The position numbers and the translations under genes were made by a program. Under the pieces are notes generated by a model that was not told the DNA's origin, made no database searches, and saw only the letters and a list, made by a program, of their open reading frames with translations. DNA of 64,000 bases from JAXGZG01 sp040771825 (GTDB lineage Bacteria; Bacillota; Sulfobacillia; Fermentithermobacillales; Fermentithermobacillaceae): the NCBI GenBank assembly GCA_040771825.1, contig JAXGZG010000005.1:124001-188000 (forward strand), read 5' to 3'. Below, in pieces: positions 34,624 to 43,154 of the stretch (position 1 is its first letter; each line of letters starts with the position of its first letter).

Positions 34624-35643
34624 TCACGCTTTGCCAAGCGGGTACGCCCTCATCACTCTCAGCGCTCTTAGGGTATTCCATCGGCTGGGTTCGCCTGTCT
34701 TCTCCATGTCGAAGTGAACGTTGCCCGTGTGTTTATGCTGCAAGGGCCAAGTGCCGTCGGAGCGCCTCTTTTTCAGGAGGACGGCCAACGCCGGCGCCAT
34801 CCTTTCATCGTAAAGGACTCCCGCCGCCTGGAAGTAATCCAATCCCCTTAGAATGTCGTAGTGCCACCGCGAAGGATACGAAAGCATTAGGAACTGCGGG
34901 TTAATGACCTCGTTTGTATGATCGGAGAGGAACAGACGGTGACGAAGGATGAACTCTATGCCTCGCGCTTCAGCTTGCCGGATTCCCTCAAGCCGTGCGT
35001 GGACCCAAGCAGCTTCAGGAAAGGCGGTAGGGATAGACGCATGGTCTTCCGCCGCTATGGTCTCTTGCTCTGCCCACCTTCGAAACTCAAGCAAGCCCTC
35101 CAGCACCGATATCGTGGTGTGCAGAGAAGAGTGGGCTGCCCCGCGGATGAACTCGCAGTTCCAACCGTAGCCCGGCATCTCTACTCGCAGCAGGTAATCG
35201 ACGATGCCTTGAATTCGCGGGTCAGCCACACGGAAGTACGAAGCGTAGCCCAAAGCCATCCCGTTGATACACACGTCAGGCGGACGCTTGGTTACAGCGT
35301 AGTTGACCGCACCCTCACCGTCTATAGACAGATCGAACATCATGTGGACCGCCCGTCGCGCAGAAGGGTTATTACGAGGGAGTCCCAGGCTTTTGAGGTC
35401 AAGTAACGTGTAGTGGGTTGACGTCCACTTAGGCTGGTAAAAACCCCTGCCCCAGTGCCCGTTAGCGTTCTGCCTTGCAAGAAACTGTGCTCCCCAGCCT
35501 TCCTGGCTTATGCGGCGCTGGAGCGCGGCAAGCGTTGGAGGATCCGCGCCCAGCAAGTCCCTATGTGCCTGGTACTGGATGGAAACGTCGCCTTCCAGAA
35601 GCCACGATATGATTGCCTCTTTGGGTCTCTGTAGAGGGTTCAC
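34624..35643 (-). CDS. alpha/alpha-toroid (prenyltransferase/squalene-cyclase-like repeat) protein
   Basis: 339 residues with repeated helical units of the terpenoid-cyclase/prenyltransferase fold: WGAQFLARQNANGHWGRGFY, then STHYTLLDLKSLGLPRNN, WHYDILRGLDYFQAAGV and KKRRSDGTWPLQHK. The QW-like pattern (Q/N...G.W) supports the fold. The DxDD or zinc ligand set of true enzymes is not evident, so catalysis is uncertain. ATG start at 35643. The downstream end is about 30 bases from repeat R2. The 35644-35895 stretch upstream shows no gene. Confidence 0.65.
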   Translation of the reverse strand: MNPLQRPKEAIISWLLEGDVSIQYQAHRDLLGADPPTLAALQRRISQEGWGAQFLARQNANGHWGRGFYQPKWTSTHYTLLDLKSLGLPRNNPSARRAVHMMFDLSIDGEGAVNYAVTKRPPDVCINGMALGYASYFRVADPRIQGIVDYLLRVEMPGYGWNCEFIRGAAHSSLHTTISVLEGLLEFRRWAEQETIAAEDHASIPTAFPEAAWVHARLEGIRQAEARGIEFILRHRLFLSDHTNEVINPQFLMLSYPSRWHYDILRGLDYFQAAGVLYDERMAPALAVLLKKRRSDGTWPLQHKHTGNVHFDMEKTGEPSRWNTLRALRVMRAYPLGKA

Positions 35644-35895
35644 GAAAACACCTCACCCCGCGTTCTGCGAAGAAATCGGACCGAACAACTCCCGTGGTTG
35701 ATTTTCCAACGCACGCTCCCAGCAACTGAACGTGGATTCAGCATTCGACGCGGAAGCCCGCAATCCTTGCTGCCCTGTTAACAGTACTGGATTATAACCA
35801 CACGGCTTTCGGACAATTTGTTGACTCGACTCGCCGTAGCCTGACTAGCGCAGATACCGCAAGAGACCTCAAGGGGTATTTCCTAAGAGCCGTCA

Positions 35896-35933
35896 AAGCG
35901 AACCCCCAGGCCATGCAGTGCCGGGGTTCGCTT
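35896..35933. terminator. hairpin AAGCGAACCCC / GGGGTTCGCTT
   Basis: An 11-bp perfect stem (35896-35906 with 35923-35933) around a 16-base loop, located downstream of the HerA-like gene. It lacks a long T-tract. Likely a second terminator element or mRNA stabiliser. Confidence 0.5.
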
Positions 35934-35969
35934 CGTTCTGGGGCTGGACTCAACCAGCCCGTCGCAAGA

Positions 35970-36004
35970 AGGAGCCTGCCGAACCTAGTTCCAGGCAGGC
36001 TCCT
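35970..36004 (-). terminator. intrinsic terminator overlapping the end of the HerA-like gene
   Basis: An 11-bp perfect stem AGGAGCCTGCC / GGCAGGCTCCT (35970-35980 with 35994-36004), followed on the minus strand by TCTT. The TAG stop of the gene (35987-35985) lies in the loop, so the last codons are part of the terminator stem. Confidence 0.75.
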
Positions 36005-38459
36005 CTGTACCGCTTGGACCCACTCGATAGGGCATCCACACCAAAGCGACTGCTTTCACGCTGATGTCCTTCTTGGCAGGCCTTACGACATACTGTTGGA
36101 AGGTTTCATTCAGCGGGCTAAGCTTCTCCGAAAGTTCCAGGGTCTCGCGCCGAAGATCATCTTCTAGCACCTTCATGTCATTCTGGAGAGCTGCCAAAGA
36201 CTCTGCCGAGCGCTGAACATCGGTTTGCTCCTTCATGTACCTGCTAGCACCCCTGGCCGCTGTCGTCGCTCTCCCCAAAGTGGACGTGCTTCGGGCCTTG
36301 GTTCCAAGGAAGGACGTAAGAAGCGTAGAGCCTATCGAAATCGCCGTCTGCATCTGTTGCTGCTTAGCCTGCATCTTCTCCCGCTCAACGGCGGCCTCGG
36401 CTCGACGGATCTTATCCATCAAGGAGTTCGTCTTGGCCGCGTACTTCTTCCGGATGGCGTCCACAGCTTCTTCGCGCTTTTCGCGGAAATCCTGGTCAAG
36501 TCGCACTCGGAAATCGCGCTCAGACTCACCCATCCTGGAAAACGCTTTGGCCACCGAACTCTGCATGAGGACTATCTGCTGCGTCCTATAAAGCCAATCT
36601 GCGAAGGCCTTGGCCCACTGGGCATAGCTTCTGGATGATCCGGCCGAAGCAGCCAGGGGAGCGAATGAGACACCTGAGAGGCCGGAAGTCTCCAGGTCGG
36701 AGATGCTACTCTCAGCGGGGAATGCGGCATCCCAGTCGATGCCCTGTACATCATCGGGAACAGGAACGGCAAAGGAGAGCTCCTCGGTTGAGTTGACTCC
36801 GCTTTTCATGTCAAGGAAACGTACAAGCGAATTGCCCAGTGTGGCAGGACGATAAATGAATTCGTCGGGCCTCCCGCGCCCACGTAGCGGTAGGAAGTAC
36901 TGTCTCACGTCAGGCGGCAGCACCGGGGGATCAGAGGCCGTCAGACGCTGAGACGGGTAAGCGGGCTCTGGAGGCGCCCATACGGGCTGTTGTGCCGGCG
37001 GATACCCAGGCGCTTGCGGCGGCTGCCAGCTTGTTAGCTGGGGTGACTTCTTGCTCACAGCGAGGCTTTGTATCTGACTTCGCGACAACGGCCCCGCTAG
37101 ATATGACATGACCCACCGCGTCTCGAATACAGTCGGCGCATCTTCCCGAACGTTGTTCATGAGGAAAACTCTTTGCCCCAAACCGGCAAGGATTGCCTCC
37201 ATCTTGGCCTTATCAAACCGCGCGCCCTGAGATAGGGCGGCTCCCTCCAGTCCTTCCAAGACCCTCATCTTATCGCGCTCGGTCTGCAGCCTTCCTATGA
37301 ACCACGTACCTGTGTTGGAGAGACCCTTGTAGTCCAGATCCACAGGGTTCTGAGTGGTCAGCATGACTCCAAGGCCAAACGCTCTAGCCTGCTTGAGAAG
37401 AGTCAGCAAGGGAGCCTTGGTCGGAGGGTTGGCCACAGGGGGGAAGTAGCCGTAGATCTCATCCATGTAGAGCAGTGCGCGCAGGCTTGTGGTGCCGGTC
37501 TGAACGCGGGTCCAGCTAAGAACCTGGTTAAGCAGAAGTGCCACAAAGAACATCCTCTCAGCCTCAGACAGATGGGCTATGGAGAAGATAGAGATCTTAG
37601 GCTTCCCCGTTGGCGTGTGGAGGATGCTGTCTACATCAAGAGATTCCCCCTGCATCCAAGCTGCAAAACCCGGAGAAGCCAACAGGTTGTTGAACTGAAT
37701 GGCTAAGGCAAATCGGTCCTTGGATGGGTAGAAAGATTCCAGACTCATCACGCCAATCTGGCCAACCGGCGGAGAGTTTATCTGCTGTATTAGCGTGGCA
37801 AGGTCAAGATCCTGCCCTCTCTGCCACGCGTACGAGAGTATAGTGGAGATAAGGATATGCTCCCGGCTCCTTATCGGATCCGCCGTGATGCCTACGAGCC
37901 CGAGGAGACTGCTTGCGGTACCGCTAACCCGCTCATTCAAGAGTTCCATATCCTCGATGATTGCTCTTGACGGAGCCGCGAAGGACTTGAGAATCGATAT
38001 CGGGACACCCGCCGTGCTGCCCGGAGTGTAGATCACAAACTCGGCAGAATCACGAAGCCGTTTTATCCGCTCGCCGTCCTGACCCCAAGAGGCCAGGCCC
38101 TTCTTCCATAGTTCCGCTTGGGATACCGCGTACTCCTCGGGAGACATATTCTTACGTCTCGCATCATCCTCGTTGATCCATGGCCTGAAGTCCTCGGGAC
38201 AAAGGTCAGGGAACGTGAGGAGGAGATTCGCCATATCTCCTTTGGGGTCAATGACAATGGCGGGAACACCGTCTATGGCCGCTTCCTCCAAGAGGGCAAC
38301 GCAAAGACCCGTCTTGCCACTTCCGGTCATGCCGACGCAGACTCCGTGGGTGACCATGTCTTTTGAGCTGTATAGGAGGTACCCATCACCGAGGCTTCTC
38401 TTTTCTAGATCATAGGGGCGACCGAGGTAGAAGACGCCCAGTTTCTCGTATGAGTCCAT
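35985..38459 (-). CDS. HerA/FtsK-type ATPase with C-terminal coiled coil
   Basis: 824-residue P-loop ATPase. Walker A GMTGSGKTGL lies near residue 45, PAIVIDPKGDM follows as in HerA/VirB4 proteins, and Walker B is LLYMDEIYGYFPP with the downstream Arg/Gln motif LLTTQNPVDLDYK. Residues ~470-560 are a Pro-rich linker. The C-terminal ~200 residues contain a coiled coil (KIRRAEAAVEREKMQAKQQQ). A hexameric DNA or protein translocase is likely, but no nuclease or SIR2 partner adjoins it, so it cannot be assigned to a known defence system. The ATG at 38459 with GGAG nine bases upstream is used instead of 38474. Terminator inside its 3' end. Confidence 0.8.
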   Translation of the reverse strand: MDSYEKLGVFYLGRPYDLEKRSLGDGYLLYSSKDMVTHGVCVGMTGSGKTGLCVALLEEAAIDGVPAIVIDPKGDMANLLLTFPDLCPEDFRPWINEDDARRKNMSPEEYAVSQAELWKKGLASWGQDGERIKRLRDSAEFVIYTPGSTAGVPISILKSFAAPSRAIIEDMELLNERVSGTASSLLGLVGITADPIRSREHILISTILSYAWQRGQDLDLATLIQQINSPPVGQIGVMSLESFYPSKDRFALAIQFNNLLASPGFAAWMQGESLDVDSILHTPTGKPKISIFSIAHLSEAERMFFVALLLNQVLSWTRVQTGTTSLRALLYMDEIYGYFPPVANPPTKAPLLTLLKQARAFGLGVMLTTQNPVDLDYKGLSNTGTWFIGRLQTERDKMRVLEGLEGAALSQGARFDKAKMEAILAGLGQRVFLMNNVREDAPTVFETRWVMSYLAGPLSRSQIQSLAVSKKSPQLTSWQPPQAPGYPPAQQPVWAPPEPAYPSQRLTASDPPVLPPDVRQYFLPLRGRGRPDEFIYRPATLGNSLVRFLDMKSGVNSTEELSFAVPVPDDVQGIDWDAAFPAESSISDLETSGLSGVSFAPLAASAGSSRSYAQWAKAFADWLYRTQQIVLMQSSVAKAFSRMGESERDFRVRLDQDFREKREEAVDAIRKKYAAKTNSLMDKIRRAEAAVEREKMQAKQQQMQTAISIGSTLLTSFLGTKARSTSTLGRATTAARGASRYMKEQTDVQRSAESLAALQNDMKVLEDDLRRETLELSEKLSPLNETFQQYVVRPAKKDISVKAVALVWMPYRVGPSGTEEPAWN

Positions 38460-38746
38460 GCGCTCAACTCCCATGAGGTTTATGTGCGTAGTATTACTCC
38501 AAACGGGGGGCGTCTTCCTGCGACAGAAGGTAAGGCGTCACGCCGCCGGCATCATGCTCAACCTGAGGTAGGGCGCCGAGAGTGGCAAAACCTGCAGGCA
38601 CCCCAAAAGACCGCAAGGCATGATTCTCCTCTCCCCACCGTGGCACGGTAAACATCCCATTCGGCCACGCCTCGACAAATCGAAACTTTTCGTGCTTCGA
38701 CGTCGTCTTAAACGTATGGCATGTTGCGTCTATGGAGGTATGCGAG

Positions 38747-39634
38747 ATGCGCAAGTCTTTGATCGCGTGGGAAGTCATGGCCCTGGTCACCTCTGTAGTC
38801 CTGGCGATCGCCTTGGCGGGATGCTCCGCGCCAATCAGACTGATCGAACTGACAGACGACGCCCTACTCAAGGCGGCTTTGTCCGGCACCTACAAGCTGG
38901 GCAGCGATATTGTGAAACTCACCGCCGGACAGGGGGTTTGGGATAAGCCCGTGCTCGGCGACGTGAACGGGGATGGCTGGAAGGATGCTGCGCTTATCGT
39001 CACCAACTCGTTGAGCGACACGGGCGTCTCCTACTACCTAGCGGTCTACGAGCAGAGCAAGAACAGCAAGAAGCCCGTCGACATGAGCGCCGTTCTCCTC
39101 GGCGATGCAGTTGAGGTCCGGAGCCTCGCCATTGAAAATGGCAGCATCATGGTGTCGTACACAGGCCGCTCGAAGGGCGTCCCCATGACGTCGGAACCTG
39201 ATATCGTCCTCGACACAACCTTTAGGATGGAGGGCACCGAGCTCAAGCAGTCATCGAGCCAGACCTATACCAGTTTCGAGAAGTACATCCCATACCTTGG
39301 GATGACCAAGACAGAGGTCATCCAGGCGGTCGGCGAGGAGCCGACGACCATCGATGAAGGAGGGGTGGACTTCGCCACGGCTGCCCTGCGTCTGTGGTTC
39401 GATGAGAACGGGAAGGTGCGGGATATCTCGTTTGGGGCGCCGGATGTCGACTTCAACGGAGCCAGGTACGGCCAGAAGTTCGATGCGTTCCATCAGGCCC
39501 TTGGCGACTGGTTCCAAAGAGACGAGAACTCTGCCTATGCCGTTTTCCACTACAGAGACATCGACGTGGACGTCGACTACGACCCGAAGACGCAGGTCGT
39601 CGTAAGCGTGCACATTCTGAGCGAGTGGAAGTAG
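38747..39634 (+). CDS. lipoprotein of unknown function
   Basis: 295 residues with a signal sequence and lipobox (LAIALAGC), so it should be lipidated and face the outside. An FG-GAP/dockerin-like calcium loop (GDVNGDGWKDAALIV) follows, then beta-rich sequence. The C-terminal part (YIPYLGMTKTEVIQAVGEEP) resembles SmpA/OmlA- or BLIP-like repeats seen in many lipoproteins. The ATG at 38747 with GGAGG eight bases before it is preferred over 38732. Stand-alone gene divergent from the HerA-like ATPase; the ~285 bases between them hold no other gene. Confidence 0.75.
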   Translation: MRKSLIAWEVMALVTSVVLAIALAGCSAPIRLIELTDDALLKAALSGTYKLGSDIVKLTAGQGVWDKPVLGDVNGDGWKDAALIVTNSLSDTGVSYYLAVYEQSKNSKKPVDMSAVLLGDAVEVRSLAIENGSIMVSYTGRSKGVPMTSEPDIVLDTTFRMEGTELKQSSSQTYTSFEKYIPYLGMTKTEVIQAVGEEPTTIDEGGVDFATAALRLWFDENGKVRDISFGAPDVDFNGARYGQKFDAFHQALGDWFQRDENSAYAVFHYRDIDVDVDYDPKTQVVVSVHILSEWK

Positions 39635-39738
39635 AGCCGCATTTAGGGAACAGTGGATTCTGTGCCCTTGGACCCAGGCAAGAGAAGTGTTACTCCGCAG
39701 GTCTTGAGGCTCTCTCGTATCCAGGAAAGAAGGCTCAT

Positions 39739-40605
39739 ATGATGCGAATAGGCCGAGCGAAGCAGCCGCGTACAATGCATAAATCGAGATCATTCATCTG
39801 GTTGCTGATTGTTGCTCTGATTGGCAGTATAGGCTATCTGCAGTTCTATATGCGCAGAGCCAGTGCTCCGCAGTTGTTGGGAAGAGCCATTCGATTTGTC
39901 AGTACGCAGGCAAAGGTGGTTTCCATAACTTTTGATGATGGCCCCAACCCGGAATCAACCAAGCAAATACTGGACCTACTGAAAAAATACGATGCCAGAG
40001 CAACCTTTTTTGTGATAGGCAGAAATGCGGAGAAATACCCGGAACTCGTCAAAGCGACCATAGCAAGCGGCAATGAACTAGGCAATCATTCATGGGACCA
40101 TCAACGACTAACATATAAGAATCCAGCGTTCGTTAGACGTCAGATTGAATCAACAGATAGACTTCTGCGGGAACTGGGGTACGAACGGGAAATCCCTTTT
40201 CGTGCACCCTATGGCCATAAACTACTAATCTTGCCGCTCATTCTCGTGCAATCCGATCGGATACACTATTTGTGGAATATTGAGTTGGATGACTGGGACA
40301 GCCCGTCTCCGCAAGATATGCTGCAGAGGTGTAAAGGACAAATCAAGCCCGGTTCAATTGTGCTGCTGCATGACGGATATACCGGCGAATATCAGCCACG
40401 CTCGGCTACGGTTGAGCTTGTGGAAATGCTTCTGGATTACTGCAAAGAGGAAAGCTACAAAGTGGTGCCTGTCAGTGAACTGAGAAGATATCATGGGAGG
40501 CCAGCGCGCAGCGACAAAGTCAGCCCCTCGAGTCTTCCGGCCAATGTAGTTGCTGCTTTGACCGTTGTCTGTTGCCCCAACACCGTCCGGATGCTCAACT
40601 CGTAG
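39739..40605 (+). CDS. polysaccharide deacetylase (NodB domain), probably altered C-terminus
   Basis: About 288 residues: an N-terminal membrane anchor (SFIWLLIVALIGSIGYLQFY) and a NodB homology domain with SITFDDGPNP (base Asp and metal Asp), HSWDH (two metal His), FRAPYG and LLHDGY. Family members remove N-acetyl from peptidoglycan or chitin-like polymers outside the cell. Codon use is richer in A and T than in neighbours, suggesting transfer. The domain ends near VSELRRY; the last ~37 residues are encoded by bases that, on the other strand, are a remnant of an AlkA gene, so the tail is probably a fusion artefact. Start at ATG 39739 (AGGAAAGAAGG ahead); 39775 also possible. Confidence 0.8.
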   Translation: MMRIGRAKQPRTMHKSRSFIWLLIVALIGSIGYLQFYMRRASAPQLLGRAIRFVSTQAKVVSITFDDGPNPESTKQILDLLKKYDARATFFVIGRNAEKYPELVKATIASGNELGNHSWDHQRLTYKNPAFVRRQIESTDRLLRELGYEREIPFRAPYGHKLLILPLILVQSDRIHYLWNIELDDWDSPSPQDMLQRCKGQIKPGSIVLLHDGYTGEYQPRSATVELVEMLLDYCKEESYKVVPVSELRRYHGRPARSDKVSPSSLPANVVAALTVVCCPNTVRMLNS

Positions 40606-40649
40606 GGGTCAAGACAACCGGGCAAACGAGTTCCCGGAATGCAGAGACC
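40500..40649 (-). pseudogene. AlkA-type DNA-3-methyladenine glycosylase remnant
   Basis: A ~50-residue fragment matches the conserved core start of AlkA/Ada glycosylases: LPGCLDPYELSIRTVLGQQT followed by TVKAATTLAGRLE. The rest of the gene, including the HhH motif and catalytic Asp, is missing. It overlaps the 3' end of the polysaccharide deacetylase on the opposite strand, as expected if that gene was inserted into or recombined with alkA. It begins ~120 bases downstream of rlmH copy 2. Confidence 0.65.
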
Positions 40650-40768
40650 GGAGCGTATTGCGTTCATAGGCGCAAGGCTTGTCGGTCGCGTCCTCATTCT
40701 GGTCACGAATCCACAAAGGAAGCCCGAATCACTAGGCCCCGGTGTGGCCGTGGTTTCCTTGCGCAAAG

Positions 40769-40792
40769 CTCGCATCACCGATGATACGGTTC
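40769..40792. other. rlmH 3'-end half-site, copy 2
   Basis: Plus-strand CGCATCACCGATGATACGG preceded by CT and followed by TTC: the last codons of rlmH copy 2 and the bases beyond its stop. It shares CTCGC and GATGATACGGTTC with the other sites. The arrangement CGCATCA, four bases, TGATA, G, TTC also matches, from memory, the SCC attachment site in the staphylococcal rlmH gene. Confidence 0.6.
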
Positions 40793-41278
40793 TCCCTCCC
40801 CTATCTTCACCGCCCTGTACAACTGCTCCAGCAGCAACATAGGCATGAACTGGTGAGGGTACGTCATCGGCCCCATCGACAACCTCAATCGGGCCCTGGT
40901 CAACATAGCGTCGGATAGCCCAGTCGTCCCTCCTATCACAAAAGCCAAACTGGACTCGCCCGCTAGGCTGCGCTGCTGCAACCAGCCACTTAGGTCCTCC
41001 GATGACATCTGCTTCCCTCGGATGTCCATCGCCACAAGGTAGTCGCAGTCGCCCACGGAACGTTGGATTCGTTCAGCCTCGATATCCCTGGCTCTTGCCA
41101 GGTCCTTCTCGGACGCACGCTCCGGCGCAGGCTCATCCTGAACCTCCAATAGTTCAACCTTGGCGTAAGGACCAAGCCGTTTCAGGTACTCGGCAGCGCC
41201 TTCCCGCAAGTACCTCTCGCGAACTTTGCCTGCGATTACAACTTTGACGTGTAGGATGAGACACCCTCCCTTCCTCAA
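40775..41278 (-). CDS. rlmH: 23S rRNA (pseudouridine1915-N3)-methyltransferase RlmH, copy 2
   Basis: Second RlmH copy with all motifs: KVVIAGKVRERYLREGA, LVAMDIRGKQMSSEDLS, FVIGGTTGLSD and the terminal GEPYHR. It is close to copy 1 over the full length. Two rlmH genes in one genome are unusual since the target is a single rRNA position. Start: a TTG at 41278 gives an in-frame reading, but the leader mirrors copy 1 (GGGAGGG, then LILHVKVV), so initiation may be a few codons further in at a non-standard ATC. Likely the resident copy, as it borders ordinary chromosomal genes on one side, but this is inference. Confidence 0.88.
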   Translation of the reverse strand: MRKGGCLILHVKVVIAGKVRERYLREGAAEYLKRLGPYAKVELLEVQDEPAPERASEKDLARARDIEAERIQRSVGDCDYLVAMDIRGKQMSSEDLSGWLQQRSLAGESSLAFVIGGTTGLSDAMLTRARLRLSMGPMTYPHQFMPMLLLEQLYRAVKIGEGEPYHR

Positions 41279-41336
41279 CGCTAGCCTCCGCTACTCTACC
41301 ACGGTCGACTCCCGTAACACTCTGTCGCCGCTCCAT

Positions 41337-42341
41337 CTACCTATCCCATATTGCCGCTCCGCTTCCGTCAAGGGCTACAGAAAATAGGGTGTCTCCTACC
41401 GCTTCGGAGTGGTACGCCCGATAGTAAACATGACCTCCGATAACACATACGTTGTTCGGACTGTGGCTGGGCTGCTCTGGCTCATCTGGAGGAAGGTCAG
41501 TCAACTTCTCGTTGGCGCTTCCGTCGGTCTTTATCCTGTAAAGGTTGTACATATCACCGGCATTCGAGTAGTAAACCCACTCGCCTGAGGCGTTGACGTG
41601 ATCCACGCTAGTCTCCGTCAGCGCGACGTTTTCGCTGCCGTCCGTTTTCATCCGGCGCAACCGCCCGCTGTCTACATCCCAATAGAACACGCTTTCTCCT
41701 TGGATATTCACGAAGTGCGAGTAAGTCTCGTTGAGCTGGGTCATCTCCTGCCCATCAGGCTTCATCCGGAAGACAGGGAATGTCCCTTTGGCAGAACTCA
41801 CAAAGTACAACCATCCGTCGGAGTAGACCAGTTCAGAACACCTTACCTGGGATATCAGCCTGTTCTTACTCCCATCCGCTTTCATAGCGTAGGGCAGGTC
41901 TATGTGTTCAGCATCGGTATTGTCTCCGTTCACGTAGTAGATGGTGGCATCCGTCACGTTGATGTGGTGCACCGTACAGGAGGTGAGTCTGGTCCTTTTC
42001 GTGCCGTCAACCTTGATCTTGTACATCTTCAGCCCATCGGCGAAGTTGGCGTAGTAGACCCACCCTCCCAGGACGTTTATGTAGGCAGGTATGTCATCAC
42101 AGACCTTCTGCCTATCCGTTCCATCGTGGCGTGCCTTGTACAGGCGCCAGTGATCGGATTCGCTGCGGTAGAATACCCAATCGGCGTCACCGCCCATCAA
42201 CCCGCCGTTCACCACGTTCCCTGAGGTGCTTCCGTACCGCTCATTTGCTGGATCGCCGTTTGGACTCTGTCGGACTAGGCTGCAGCCCGATACCATCATC
42301 AAGAACACCAAAGCGATTATCACTGGGATTCGAGTGCGCAT
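41337..42341 (-). CDS. DUF5050-type repeat lipoprotein
   Basis: 334 residues. Signal sequence with lipobox (LMMVSGC), then a series of ~40-residue repeats alternating GxWVYYxN and a LYRIKxDGS pattern (YYANFADGLKMYKIKVDGTK, later YYSNAGDMYNLYRIKTDGS). This is the DUF5050 arrangement, which should form a beta-propeller anchored on the outer face of the membrane. Possible ligand sensor or binding protein; function unknown. It is followed upstream (42342-42638) by ~300 bases with no gene visible. Confidence 0.8.
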   Translation of the reverse strand: MRTRIPVIIALVFLMMVSGCSLVRQSPNGDPANERYGSTSGNVVNGGLMGGDADWVFYRSESDHWRLYKARHDGTDRQKVCDDIPAYINVLGGWVYYANFADGLKMYKIKVDGTKRTRLTSCTVHHINVTDATIYYVNGDNTDAEHIDLPYAMKADGSKNRLISQVRCSELVYSDGWLYFVSSAKGTFPVFRMKPDGQEMTQLNETYSHFVNIQGESVFYWDVDSGRLRRMKTDGSENVALTETSVDHVNASGEWVYYSNAGDMYNLYRIKTDGSANEKLTDLPPDEPEQPSHSPNNVCVIGGHVYYRAYHSEAVGDTLFSVALDGSGAAIWDR

Positions 42342-42638
42342 CTAACTTCGACCTCGTTTCTTTGGGACTAATCTACGACGCCAAAGGATTACAACCTAGA
42401 CTGGCTATTTGGCCCAACTACTCTTGTAACAAGGCTAGATACTATAGAGACGACAGTGGCCATAAAGGGTGTTCCAAACATGATTGTCATTGGCACATTG
42501 TTCAGCTGAGGGTAGTATCCGCCTGCCGTCAAAACCGAGTAGAGCAACATTCCAAGGGAAACAAGACGCTAATTCCTACACAGACGCCGAAAATGCTAGC
42601 GATTCTTTCATGCCCTGCCCCTCGCTTTCCACTCAGAA

Positions 42639-43097
42639 CTAGCGGATCATGACGAGAACCTTACAGCAATTCCCATCCATCAAGGTGCTCTGCACCTGAA
42701 AATCAACCGCCAGGGCTGAATCCTTCGCAACAGCCGCCACCATGCCGGCCATCGGACCCAAGCACCAGCCCTGACAAGGGTTGGCGCCGCCCATACTTTT
42801 TGACAAAGCCGACAGCCTGCATGCGGTCGCCGTGGCGGCATAGCCCTCTTCGGTTTTCTCCACCTTCCAGTTGGCGCACCCGAAGATGTCGACTAGCGCC
42901 GCGAACACTTCCTCCACGGTCTTGACTCCCAACTGCTCATTCATATAGGCCGAAGTCTGCGCTTGTCGGTCTGCCTTTCTCTCCACAATCTGTTCCAGAA
43001 CCTGCAACCTTCCATAGGTATTGACCATCTCGGCAACGGCTGCTGCGTAGACATTTCGCATAATCGCAAGCTTCTTCTCTGTATTCAAAATCAGCAT
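42639..43097 (-). CDS. small cysteine-containing protein controlled by adjacent TetR
   Basis: 152 residues. The N-terminal half is helical (LAIMRNVYAAAVAEMVNTYG). The C-terminal half has beta strands with clustered Cys (GYAATATACRL, ANPCQGWCLGPM, LMDGNCCKVLVMI). This resembles L-2-amino-thiazoline-4-carboxylic acid hydrolase-like or V4R-like proteins, but I cannot assign a family. A TAACGTTCGTTA palindrome lies ~20 bases before its start, nearly identical to the one before the tetR gene just upstream, so it is probably repressed by that regulator. Confidence 0.7.
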   Translation of the reverse strand: MLILNTEKKLAIMRNVYAAAVAEMVNTYGRLQVLEQIVERKADRQAQTSAYMNEQLGVKTVEEVFAALVDIFGCANWKVEKTEEGYAATATACRLSALSKSMGGANPCQGWCLGPMAGMVAAVAKDSALAVDFQVQSTLMDGNCCKVLVMIR

Positions 43098-43115
43098 CTC
43101 CCTTATGGTTGTTAT

Positions 43116-43127
43116 TAACGTTCGTTA
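43116..43127. promoter_or_regulatory. TetR operator candidate 1 (TAACGTTCGTTA)
   Basis: A near-palindrome between tetR and the 152-residue gene, differing by one base from the palindrome upstream of tetR. Position just before the start of the downstream gene suits repression or readthrough control. Confidence 0.65.
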
Positions 43128-43154
43128 GAACTTCATGAAAGACATCGGCCGACG

